Origin: Lachnospiraceae bacterium UBA4260
GTDB taxonomy: Bacteria; Bacillota; Clostridia; Lachnospirales; Lachnospiraceae
Direction of reading: 5' to 3'
Assembly: GCA_002395235.1 (NCBI GenBank)
Contig: DGWK01000015.1
Coordinates: 1-14,152 of the forward strand
DNA: 14,152 nt
The position numbers and the translations under genes were made by a program. The notes beneath the pieces are model-generated. The model was not told the DNA's origin. It did not search any database and saw only the letters and a program-made list of their open reading frames with translations. This document shows, piece by piece, positions 1-6,913 of the stretch (position 1 is the first letter of the stretch; each line of letters begins with the position of its first letter).

Positions 1-78
1 GTGGCTATAGCAATAGAACTCGTCACTGTAGGCACAAAACTTGAGGACTTATAGACAATAGAATATTGAACTGATTAT

Positions 79-123
79 GGACGTTTATTTTCTGCATTTC
101 GCAGTAAGTAAGCGTCCTTTTTT
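79..123 (+). terminator. Leader hairpin with T-tract upstream of the repA remnant
   Basis: GGACG (79-83) pairs with CGTCC (113-117), which is followed by six T (118-123). Inside lies a small CTGC (92-95)/GCAG (101-104) hairpin. This is the form of a rho-independent terminator or attenuator. It lies just ahead of the ribosome binding site of the replication gene, and leader attenuation, often with a countertranscript RNA, is a known way of controlling plasmid rep genes. That role is inference. The first 78 bases show no gene; a poor promoter-like pair lies at 41-46 and 64-69. Confidence 0.55.
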
Positions 124-155
124 GTTGCAGAAAAATGAGGAAAGGAGGAGAGCAG

Positions 156-729
156 ATGGAGTTTGACTATTTCTACGGACCGGAAGATGCCGAGCAGTAT
201 CAGTTCTATCGGATCCCGAAGCTGCTGATCACCAGTGAGCAGTTCAAAGATATATCCGTTGAGGCAAAGCTCCTTTATGGTCTGATGCTGGACCGGCTCT
301 CTTTATCGATAAAGAACGGGTGGTTCGATTCACTCAACCGGGCGTACATCATCTACACCATTGAGGATGTCATGGAGGACATGCTGATGGGATGGATGGG
401 ATGAGAGAGGATCCTATCGAAAAAAGAAAATCTTATGCGAGGTATTTCAGAGAGCATCTGTACATCGATGACCTGAAGCAGAGCTATCCCTATGATCACG
501 GACGCATGATGAAATCCTGGATCTGCTGGTTGATACAGTCTGCAGCACGACGAAGACGATCCGGTGCGCCGGAGAGGACAGGCCAGCGGAAGTTGTGAAG
601 AGCCGGTTCATGAAGCTGCCATATGCATATCATTACTTCCATTTAGAAGCATTCGATCTTGCAAAAGAAAGGGCATATACGTCTCCTATCCGGAAACACA
701 TATGCCTTCTGAACATACTCTGCAATTGA
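156..729 (+). pseudogene. repA_N-type replication initiator, decayed remnant
   Basis: The start ATG at 156 has AGGAGG seven bases upstream. The first ~75 residues (MEFDYFYGPEDAEQYQFYRIPK, through ...VEAKLLYGLMLDRL... to IIYTIEDVMEDM) match the N-terminal winged-helix domain of RepA_N replication initiators of Firmicutes plasmids and conjugative elements. The frame then stops at 402-404. Sequence resembling the C-terminal domain resumes in another frame at about 420 (YARYFREHL...DLKQSYPYD) and shifts again near 508-511 to read EILDLLVDTVCSTTKTIR and AEVVKSRFMKL, ending at TGA 727-729. The middle of the gene is missing and at least two frame changes are present. After KSRFMKL (about 615) the expected C-terminal sequence is replaced by unrelated residues, so another junction lies there. 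It is not functional. It marks an old plasmid or ICE scar next to the folate island. Assignment rests on recalled family sequence. Confidence 0.75.
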
Positions 730-771
730 TATTAATGATAGAAAAGTAAAATGGTGTCTCTCGACAGTCGG

Positions 772-804
772 GAATGCTTCGGCATTCTTCGCATGGCTTC
801 ATGC
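772..804. other. Two tandem perfect hairpins in the gap after repA remnant and pucR-like gene
   Basis: GAATGC-TTCG-GCATTC (772-787, UUCG tetraloop on the plus strand) is followed at once by GCATG-GCTT-CATGC (791-804). They sit between the convergent ends of the repA remnant and the minus-strand regulator. They could stop transcription of either, but neither has a proper T-tract. TTGAC (825-829) and GTCAA (840-844) form a further weak inverted repeat. The rest of 730-844 holds nothing recognisable. Confidence 0.4.
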
Positions 805-844
805 CACACAAGTGCATTGTAGCATTGACGAATAAGCTTGTCAA

Positions 845-2353
845 TTAAGTGCCCGTACTCTCCAAAAGCTTCAGGCAGATCCGCAGCAGGAGCCTCGTAT
901 CTGCATCTTCCAGATCCATCTCCAGAATCCGGGTGATCCGCTCCAGCCTCTTGAGAAAGCTGTTGCGGTGGACATAGAGCTGGTCCGCCGTGCGGGAGGC
1001 GTTGCATTCACTATTGAGATAAACGCGAAGGGTCCGCACATAGTCGGATCCCTTCTGCAGATCATGCTCCACAAGGCGAAGGAGTCCGGCGGGATACAGG
1101 ACGCCCTTCGGCATGGTGCCGGTGCAGGCGGAGAGCATGTAGCGGAGAATGTTTTCTCCGAAGCGGCTGATGGTTTCAGAGGAATCGCTTTCCATGAAAC
1201 TCTCGAGGGCAAAGGACGCCTGCTCATAGAAATGCGGGAACAGGCTGAGTTCTCTGAAGGGATTGCTCAGTCCGCAGATATATCCCATTCGCTGCAGCAG
1301 CTCTTCAAAATCCGCTTCCGGATTATCCGATGGATCCGCAGCCCGGTGCAGGATCCCTACAATTCCGTCCCCGTACTGCAGAACATGAATCCTTCCCGGG
1401 AGAAGCATCCGAAGCTGCTCGCACATATAGTTGTGGGGAAGATAACGGGCTCCCTGCCGTTCACGTGCTCTCAGGCAGAGCCAGCTTTCCCCCGGAGCCA
1501 GACGGATCTGGCGGAGCCGCGCACCCTGAGGAATGCGGCTGTTCAGAATGTCGCGGATAATTGCAGTTTCAAGGGAATCGCCGGTGGAAGTGGTGCTGAA
1601 ATAGCGGAGGGCCATTTTGCACAGATAATTGAAAAAATGGTCCATCAGCGGATAGTCACACTCCCGGAAAGGATGCACATCATTTGTGAAGTAGGCACAT
1701 CCCATATAGTGTCCGAAGGAATAAATATTCTGGCAGTAATTTTTCGTGGAGACATTGGGAATAGCAGAGAGGTAAGGAACCTGGATCTCCCGCTCCACGA
1801 GGCCGACATCCCGGATCCCTTCCAGGTTCGTCATATCGAACGCACTATGGCCATCCCGCATATCATGGAAATGAGGCTTCCCATCTTCCATATTGCAATT
1901 GAACATCGGATGCAGGCCATAGTCGGAAAGGCCGATGCGGTTTTTAAGGATGTTAATGCCTGTCAGGAAAAACTGTTCCATATCGGGTTCCCCGGACGCC
2001 TCCAGAATATCCCGCAGCTTATCGTTCCATGCGTCAAACCGGTCATAGACCGCCTGAACATCCCAAAGGACCTGCATGACGTCAGTATTGTTCTCGATAT
2101 GCAGTGCTTGTGCGCCGTCCCTGAGCAGGTGCTTGGGGAATTTTCCTCCCACACAGATCATGTTCATCCCTTCCTGCATTGGTTCCTGCAGGAAATCGGA
2201 GGCTGTGATATAGACTCGTCCGTCTTCCGAAGCTGTTTCTAAATCATATAGGCGCGGCCTTCCGCAGAGGAGCCGGCGCTCTTTGGAGCCGTATCGGCGA
2301 ACCTGATAGTGTTCCGGCAGATAGTCAGCGATCACATCCAAGTTGAGTTTCAT
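845..2353 (-). CDS. PucR/CdaR-family transcriptional regulator
   Basis: Predicted cytoplasmic DNA-binding regulator of 502 aa. The C-terminal ~65 residues (437-497: YVRTLRVYLNSECN, then ASRTADQLYVHRNSFLKRLE, then the DADTRLLLRICLKLLE end) are the PucR C-terminal helix-turn-helix domain shared by PucR, CdaR and related regulators. Residues 1-100 hold an N-terminal ligand-sensing-like region (GRVYITASDFLQ, GMNMICVGG). The middle (260-400) is the usual GGDEF-like/CdaR linker region, poorly conserved by eye. I chose ATG 2353 over an upstream in-frame TTG at 2392 because GGGGGA lies eight bases before it. The gene is divergent from the C1 operon that starts at 2724, the classical arrangement for a local regulator. 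The family responds to catabolic substrates (purine intermediates, glycerate, proline and others). The effector here is not deducible. Confidence 0.85.
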   Translation of the reverse strand: MKLNLDVIADYLPEHYQVRRYGSKERRLLCGRPRLYDLETASEDGRVYITASDFLQEPMQEGMNMICVGGKFPKHLLRDGAQALHIENNTDVMQVLWDVQAVYDRFDAWNDKLRDILEASGEPDMEQFFLTGINILKNRIGLSDYGLHPMFNCNMEDGKPHFHDMRDGHSAFDMTNLEGIRDVGLVEREIQVPYLSAIPNVSTKNYCQNIYSFGHYMGCAYFTNDVHPFRECDYPLMDHFFNYLCKMALRYFSTTSTGDSLETAIIRDILNSRIPQGARLRQIRLAPGESWLCLRARERQGARYLPHNYMCEQLRMLLPGRIHVLQYGDGIVGILHRAADPSDNPEADFEELLQRMGYICGLSNPFRELSLFPHFYEQASFALESFMESDSSETISRFGENILRYMLSACTGTMPKGVLYPAGLLRLVEHDLQKGSDYVRTLRVYLNSECNASRTADQLYVHRNSFLKRLERITRILEMDLEDADTRLLLRICLKLLESTGT

Positions 2354-2723
2354 CTCAAAAATCCCCCATGTAATACCTGTGAAGACAGACAAGAGGTGTG
2401 CACTATGTTGTATTACATTATACCTTATGAAGGGATAAATGGGGGGGGTTTTGCAATTTTTAGAAATGATAATGCATTCTGCACACGTTTTGGGGCGAAA
2501 ACGGACGGAATCTCCACCAATTGTCTATTATTTGACGTAAAGACAGGTCAGCGCAGACGCTCTAAGCGGGTACAAAGTTTACACCTTTCTCACGCGAGGT
2601 TCGGAATCTCTGCCGTCTTATCAACTCTCTCAGGGCTTGTTACCATAGGATCAACAGCAGCATCAGTTTTTTGGAAAAATATATTTATACACCTGTTCAC
2701 ACTATTCGGAAGGAGAAAATGTT
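2354..2723. other. Divergent regulatory region between the PucR-like gene and the C1 operon
   Basis: About 370 bases with no convincing gene, AT-richer than the flanking genes. It must hold the promoters of both the regulator and the operon. A run of eight G (2441-2448) is followed by TTTTGCA. A 7-base inverted pair GTGTGCA (2396-2402) and TGCACAC (2480-2486) flanks the G-run and the minus-strand -10 box, and could be an operator or chance. I could not pick a convincing sigma-A promoter for the plus-strand operon. AT-rich sequence at 2671-2695 directly before the ribosome binding site (AAGGAG, 2710-2715) is the most likely place for unusual leader features. Confidence 0.5.
2417..2422 (-). promoter_or_regulatory. 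Candidate -10 box for the PucR-like gene
   Basis: Reading the minus strand, a perfect TATAAT lies 64 bases upstream of ATG 2353, giving a leader of about 55-60 bases. No good -35 box stands 16-18 bases further upstream, where the run of G at 2441-2448 appears as C on this strand. The promoter may therefore need an activator or be a chance match. Confidence 0.4.
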
Positions 2724-3962
2724 ATGAGCGGAAAAATCGACCCCCGTATCCCCAAGAAGATCGACACAGGCATCGAGCCGATCAAATCCCCCTGGGACAA
2801 AATCGTCTCCTACAGGGAAGGCGCGCACTATGCCCAGCGTTACAGCAATGTCGTGGCTGCAGCAGTGATGCAGGCTTTCCGGATCCTCGTACCGGACTAT
2901 GTGGAGCGCAGCAAGGCCATGTGCACCAACGCCTACAACCGTCTGGCTTATGTGTATAGCATGATGCCCGGCTATACGGAGAACAATGCGGAGGACCTGC
3001 ACATGCATCCCTTCATGCGCGGCAACTTCGTCGGCGGCCTGATCGGAGACCGCGGCGACGACGAGCTGCTGATGTGCGGCCGCGTGAATGACTTCGGCAC
3101 CTATCGGGCGGAGAAGGAACTCGACGTATGTTACTGGGATCTTGTGGGAACCGAGCTCTGCCGCGCCACGACCCAGTCTCTGCAGGCCTGCGCGGACTGC
3201 GCCGCAAGAATTCGTCCCAATGGACCGCGTCTGGAATACCACATGGTCGAAGCTAAGGGCGCCGGCGACCGCCACTGCCGCATCGTAGCGGAGTGCAGGG
3301 AAAAATATCCTATGCCCGAGCACGAGCAGTGGGAGTGCTTCGGTCCCGTCGGCTCCGAGGATCAGATCAAGTTCACGAAGGAAGAGGACACGATCGACGA
3401 ATCCATGATGTTCCGCGAGGAGTGCGATTTTACCTTCTCCAACGGTACGAACTGCGAAGAGGACTGGCACGCGGCATATCCAATGGTGACTATGTCTAAC
3501 GCCGGCTCCTATATTTTCCCGACCCTTGATGATCTCATCCGCGAAGGAAAGCTGACGGCGGAGCAGGTGGATCACGCGATCCACTGTGTATGTGAGGCAG
3601 CCGGCAAGGCAACCTTTGTCGACAATTTCTCCAAGGAAGGCCTTCGCCAGTGGATGGGCGTTCCGCACAGCATCGGACCGGATGACGGAAGGCTGATGGG
3701 CGGCTACCTCGAGATGTATCTGCAGGCCTGCCATGTGTCTTATGAGATCGAGGCCTTCAACGCCAGGGAATGCATTTATACCTTTGATCCCACCAATCTG
3801 ACTGTCATGGGCAGCCTTCCCCGCTTCAAGGACGCTTATATCTGGTTCTGGTACGGGACCGTGAAATCAATGGTGAACGCACAGTGGTCCCTGTGGGAGG
3901 AAGATTCCCCTGCCGGCAAGGTCCGCATCAAAATCGCGAAGAAGGTTGACAAATTCTGCTGA
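2724..3962 (+). CDS. Uncharacterised cysteine-rich protein, first gene of the C1 operon (weakly V4R/ATC-hydrolase-like)
   Basis: A 412-aa protein with a good ribosome binding site (AAGGAG, nine bases before ATG). I do not recognise the whole protein. Residues ~130-195 end in EAKGAGDRHCRIVAE (177-190), which resembles the G-D-x-x-C segment at the end of the small-molecule-binding domain of V4R and L-2-amino-thiazoline-4-carboxylate hydrolase-like proteins. A second block (234-265) has CDFTFSNGTNCEEDW. No signal peptide or membrane segment is visible, so it is probably cytoplasmic. It carries 16 cysteines, including CxC at 288-290 and CADC at 156-159, a high number that could mean metal or cofactor binding. 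It stands 56 bases ahead of the GcvT-like gene and is first in the operon, which suggests a substrate-handling role, perhaps the partner or donor-activating enzyme of the C1-transferase. The catalytic activity is unknown; hydrolase is only one possibility. Confidence 0.6.
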   Translation: MSGKIDPRIPKKIDTGIEPIKSPWDKIVSYREGAHYAQRYSNVVAAAVMQAFRILVPDYVERSKAMCTNAYNRLAYVYSMMPGYTENNAEDLHMHPFMRGNFVGGLIGDRGDDELLMCGRVNDFGTYRAEKELDVCYWDLVGTELCRATTQSLQACADCAARIRPNGPRLEYHMVEAKGAGDRHCRIVAECREKYPMPEHEQWECFGPVGSEDQIKFTKEEDTIDESMMFREECDFTFSNGTNCEEDWHAAYPMVTMSNAGSYIFPTLDDLIREGKLTAEQVDHAIHCVCEAAGKATFVDNFSKEGLRQWMGVPHSIGPDDGRLMGGYLEMYLQACHVSYEIEAFNARECIYTFDPTNLTVMGSLPRFKDAYIWFWYGTVKSMVNAQWSLWEEDSPAGKVRIKIAKKVDKFC

Positions 3963-4018
3963 TCCCCAGGCAGAGCGGCAAGGAAGAAAGATCCGATCGC
4001 AGAAAGGAGTGAAATAAG

Positions 4019-5071
4019 ATGAAAGAAACCTATCCTGTACCTTATCCTGTGATGTACAAGAATGTCTATAAATATGACGATATGAAGCGCAGCGAGCATA
4101 TGGCCGTCCGCGATGCGGTGGGCTGGTACCTCTGGACCCACCAGCTGGTGGAAGTGACCGGCAAGGATGCCGCGGCTTTCCTCGACTACATCTTCCCCAA
4201 GAACATCAGCAACCTGAAAAACGGCCGCGAGCGCTACACCACGATGCTGGACGAGAATGCCCAGATCATCGACGATGTCGTGGTCTTCCGCATGGAGGAT
4301 GAGAAGTTCTGGATCTCCACACTGTTCAAGATGATGATGTTCCCCTGGTTCGAGGCACACAAAGGCTCCTACCAGGTGGAGTTCAAGGACATCACGAAGG
4401 AGTGGGAGATGTACGCGGTGCAGGGTCCCCGCTCCATAGAGATGGTCAATGCACTGGTGAAAAATCCGGTGTACGATCAGAAGTTCTTCGAGATGAAGGC
4501 CAATGAGATCGACGGAATTCCGGTGTATGTCAATCGCGCGGGCTTCACCGGCGAAAAGCTGGGCTACGAGCTCTATTTCCCGAAGGCGGAAGCCCCTGCG
4601 CAGGAAGAGAAGCTGCGAGCACTGGCGCCGAATTTCGGCGGCCGTGAAGTGACTGAATTCCAGGTAATGGCCTGGACGCTGCCCTGTGAGGCCGGCTTCT
4701 ACTATATGCGTGACCTGCGCCACACCAATCCCTACGAAGTGGGCCTGGCGAACGGCATCAATTTTGACAAGGATTTCATCGGCAAGGAAGCCCTGATGAA
4801 GATCCGCGACGAAGGTCCGGCGCGCGAGGTCGTCGGCTTCACAGTGGCGGAGGACAACATCCACATCAAGGGACGCCACATGGGGAATGAGGGCGAGAAG
4901 GTCTTCGTGGACGGAGAGGAGATCGGCCGCGTCATGAAGATCGTCTACAGCTATGTCAACGAGATCAACAACGGCCTGATCATCTGCAAAAAGGGCGTGC
5001 TCAAGGCCGGCGACCACGTATCGCTCCACGGACACGACGCAGTGATCTGCGGCACGACGTTTCTTTCCTGA
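4019..5071 (+). CDS. GcvT-family THF-dependent C1-transferase (aminomethyltransferase/demethylase fold), stand-alone
   Basis: A 350-aa protein of the glycine-cleavage T-protein family, about T-protein length. Visible family blocks are VRDAVGWYLW (30-39), EVTGKDAAAFLDYIFPKNIS (45-64), IIDDVVVFRM (83-92, the motif with the conserved aspartate at the folate/active site), AVQGPRS (133-139), RAGFTGEKLGYELYFP (173-188), NPYEVGLANGINFDKDFIGK (237-256) and a C-terminal barrel (EIGRVMKIVYSYV). Family members move C1 groups to tetrahydrofolate: T-protein from aminomethyl-lipoyl-H-protein, DmdA from a thioether, LigM/DesA from aryl methyl ethers, and C-terminal domains of sarcosine/dimethylglycine dehydrogenases from N-methyl groups. 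No gcvH, gcvP or lpd lies nearby, so a role outside glycine cleavage is likely. The ribosome binding site is AAAGGAG nine bases before ATG. The product could be methylene-THF or methyl-THF; only the former feeds the downstream enzymes without MetF, which is absent here. Confidence 0.82.
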   Translation: MKETYPVPYPVMYKNVYKYDDMKRSEHMAVRDAVGWYLWTHQLVEVTGKDAAAFLDYIFPKNISNLKNGRERYTTMLDENAQIIDDVVVFRMEDEKFWISTLFKMMMFPWFEAHKGSYQVEFKDITKEWEMYAVQGPRSIEMVNALVKNPVYDQKFFEMKANEIDGIPVYVNRAGFTGEKLGYELYFPKAEAPAQEEKLRALAPNFGGREVTEFQVMAWTLPCEAGFYYMRDLRHTNPYEVGLANGINFDKDFIGKEALMKIRDEGPAREVVGFTVAEDNIHIKGRHMGNEGEKVFVDGEEIGRVMKIVYSYVNEINNGLIICKKGVLKAGDHVSLHGHDAVICGTTFLS

Positions 5072-5114
5072 TTTATAGTTGTATCAGTTTTGTGCGATCA
5101 GAAAGGAAGAGTTT

Positions 5115-6035
5115 ATGAACAACTTTGATCCCAAGGTAATTTCTCAGATGATGATGCAGGGATATGTGGCAAAAGCGAGACCGCTGGAAGACCTCATCCA
5201 TGTCACCGGCAAAGTGGCTCTCGTGACGGGCGGTACCTCAGGCCTCGGCTTCTGCACATCCCTTCGCCTTCTGCAGGGCGGCGCGAAGGTGGTTGTGGCG
5301 AGCTTCTCCGAGGAGGAAGCGGGGAGAGCCATGCCGCTGTTTGCCCAGGCCGGCTTTGGCGAAGACAGAGTGAAGTTCTGTAAATGTGATGTGACGAGCG
5401 AAGAGAGTGTGAAGGCAGTCGTGGAGTTCACGGCAGAAACCTTCGGCTCCCTCGATATTCTGGTCAATTCCGCCGGTGTGTGGAGCTACGCGCATATTTA
5501 CGACATGCCGGAAGAGGAGTTCGTGCGTGTCATCAACGTGAACCTGAACGGGTCCTTCCGCGTGGCCAAGCATGTCAGCGATTACATGGTTAAGAACGGC
5601 ATCCAGGGCAAGATGGTCTTCGTCTCTTCTGACTGCTACACGATGCCCTTCCCCGTTTTCGGCGGCTATTCCCATTATGCAGCTTCCAAGGGCGGTATCG
5701 TTGCCCTGACGACCGAGCTCGCCAAAGAGCTCAAGCGCTTTGGGATTGTTGTCAATACCGTCGCTCCCGGACCGATGTCTACACCTGGCGGAATTTACAA
5801 CCAGGTTGTCCGCTCACTGCCGGATGAGAAAAAGGCGGAGTTCGGTGCTGAGATGACAGTCAACCAGGTGGATGTCAATCCGGATACCGATGCTGTGGCA
5901 CTGGCTGTGTACATGATGTGCACGAACCTGGCGGACGGCATCAACGGAGACTGCGTCCTCGCGGACAAGGGCATGACCCACAACTGCCTGTACAGGCAGC
6001 CTGCGATCAAGGAGTTCCCTCCGAAGGCAGAGTAA
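5115..6035 (+). CDS. Short-chain dehydrogenase/reductase with N-terminal extension (SDR 1)
   Basis: A 306-aa classical SDR. It has the cofactor motif TGGTSGLG (38-45), CDVT (91-94), NSAG in place of the usual NNAG (118-121), the catalytic serine region FVSS (169-172), the YxxxK pair Tyr188/Lys192 and the PG motif (218-219). About 35 residues precede the Rossmann fold, rich in Met (SQMMMQGY), and about 25 follow it, so it is longer than the usual 250 aa. The residues after the second strand (VASFSEEE) do not settle NAD versus NADP. ATG 5115 is preferred because GAAAGGAAGAG stands just upstream; an in-frame ATG at 5079 lacks a ribosome binding site. It follows the GcvT-like gene by 43 bases. 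It probably oxidises or reduces a hydroxyl/keto group on the C1-donor substrate or its product. The substrate is unknown. Confidence 0.85.
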   Translation: MNNFDPKVISQMMMQGYVAKARPLEDLIHVTGKVALVTGGTSGLGFCTSLRLLQGGAKVVVASFSEEEAGRAMPLFAQAGFGEDRVKFCKCDVTSEESVKAVVEFTAETFGSLDILVNSAGVWSYAHIYDMPEEEFVRVINVNLNGSFRVAKHVSDYMVKNGIQGKMVFVSSDCYTMPFPVFGGYSHYAASKGGIVALTTELAKELKRFGIVVNTVAPGPMSTPGGIYNQVVRSLPDEKKAEFGAEMTVNQVDVNPDTDAVALAVYMMCTNLADGINGDCVLADKGMTHNCLYRQPAIKEFPPKAE

Positions 6036-6057
6036 ACGGAAAATTGTTTAGATTGGG

Positions 6058-6087
6058 CAGGCCGACAGTGAACAAGCTGCCGGCCTG
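6058..6087 (+). other. Intercistronic hairpin between the two SDR genes
   Basis: CAGGCCG (6058-6064) pairs with CGGCCTG (6081-6087), and after one A/C mismatch CAG (6066-6068) pairs with CTG (6077-6079). There is no T-tract, so an mRNA-stability or processing element is more likely than a terminator. Confidence 0.45.
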
Positions 6088-6120
6088 ACGCACATAGGGT
6101 TTTCAAGTGAAAGGACTGGG

Positions 6121-6885
6121 ATGAGTATGAGACTCGAAAGCAAATCTGTTGTCGTCACCGGGGCTTCTTCCGGCATGGGGAAGGCTATTGTGGAGCTCTT
6201 TGTAAGAGAAGGCGCGAAGGTCGTTGCCGTCGCCCGCCGGAAAGAGCGTCTGGAGGAGCTGGCCGCTTCCTTGGCTGACGCCCCCGGCGAAGTGATCGTG
6301 TACCAGGGAGACGTCACGAAAGAGGAAGTCAATGAAGCGATGATCGACTGCGCTGTCGAGAAATTCGGCAAGCTGGATGTCCTGATCAACAACGCCGGCA
6401 TGATGGATGATATGGCTCCGATCGGAGAGATGTCTGATGACCGCCTGCAGAAAGTCTATGCGCTGAATGTTTTCGGACCTGCGTATGCCATGCGCAAGGC
6501 TGTTAACGTTTTCCTGGCGCAGGAGAGCGGCGGGAGCATCATCAATGTGGCCTCCCTTGGCTGCGTCAAGGTCGTGGCCGGACCCGTGTACTGCTCCTCC
6601 AAAGCGGCGCTTGTTTCCATGAGCAAAAACACAGCGTTCATGTACATGCCGCAGAAGATCCGTGTCAACGTGATCGCGCCCGGCGGAATCGCCACCGAGA
6701 TCAGTTCTTCCATGGGAATGCCCAACATGGGAGGATATGCCCGTGTGCAGAAAGTGCTTGCGGCAGCGCCTGAAGTGGGGAAAGCGGAGGATGTGGCGGC
6801 AGCGGCGCTGTTCTTTGCTTCGGATGATTCCTCCTATATCAGCGGCGATGTGATGTATGTGGACGGCGGCTGGAACGCAGGCTAA
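6121..6885 (+). CDS. Short-chain dehydrogenase/reductase (SDR 2)
   Basis: A 254-aa classical SDR of normal length, FabG/hydroxysteroid-dehydrogenase-like. Motifs are TGASSGMG (13-20), GDVT (63-66), NNAG (90-93), Asn116, Ser145, Tyr157-x3-Lys161, and PGG (187-189). Arginines 39-40 at the end of the second strand (VAVARRKERLEEL) suggest NADP(H). The C-terminal SGDVMYVDGGWNAG is the standard tetramer/cofactor end. AAAGGA stands six bases before ATG 6121; a second ATG two codons later is less well spaced. It lies 28 bases ahead of fhs, so translation of the two is probably linked. It is not closely similar to SDR 1 (different N-terminus and cofactor region), so they are likely to catalyse separate steps rather than be a recent duplication. 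The substrate is not deducible. Confidence 0.87.
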   Translation: MSMRLESKSVVVTGASSGMGKAIVELFVREGAKVVAVARRKERLEELAASLADAPGEVIVYQGDVTKEEVNEAMIDCAVEKFGKLDVLINNAGMMDDMAPIGEMSDDRLQKVYALNVFGPAYAMRKAVNVFLAQESGGSIINVASLGCVKVVAGPVYCSSKAALVSMSKNTAFMYMPQKIRVNVIAPGGIATEISSSMGMPNMGGYARVQKVLAAAPEVGKAEDVAAAALFFASDDSSYISGDVMYVDGGWNAG

Positions 6886-6913
6886 TTTTTTGAAAAAAGG
6901 AGGTACAGGAACC

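Noticed and set aside
41..69. Promoter-like pair TTGAGG-N17-TATTGA before the repA remnant
   Set aside because: Weak match in AT-rich DNA and the gene behind it is dead; not strong enough to list.
968..2242. 424-codon open frame on the plus strand opposite the PucR-like gene
   Set aside because: No ribosome binding site, no recognisable motif, and it lies wholly across a gene with clear PucR features on the other strand.
2440..2455. Sigma-54-like promoter TGGGGGGGGTTTTGCA (GG-N10-GC spacing correct)
   Set aside because: The match rests on a G-run. It lies about 270 bases from the operon start, and the neighbouring regulator is PucR-type, not a sigma-54 activator. A chance match is likely.
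4019..5071. Classical glycine cleavage T-protein (gcvT)
   Set aside because: The fold fits, but no gcvH, gcvP or lpd is near and the partners are SDRs and an unknown protein. The gene symbol is therefore withheld, though true T-protein function is not excluded.
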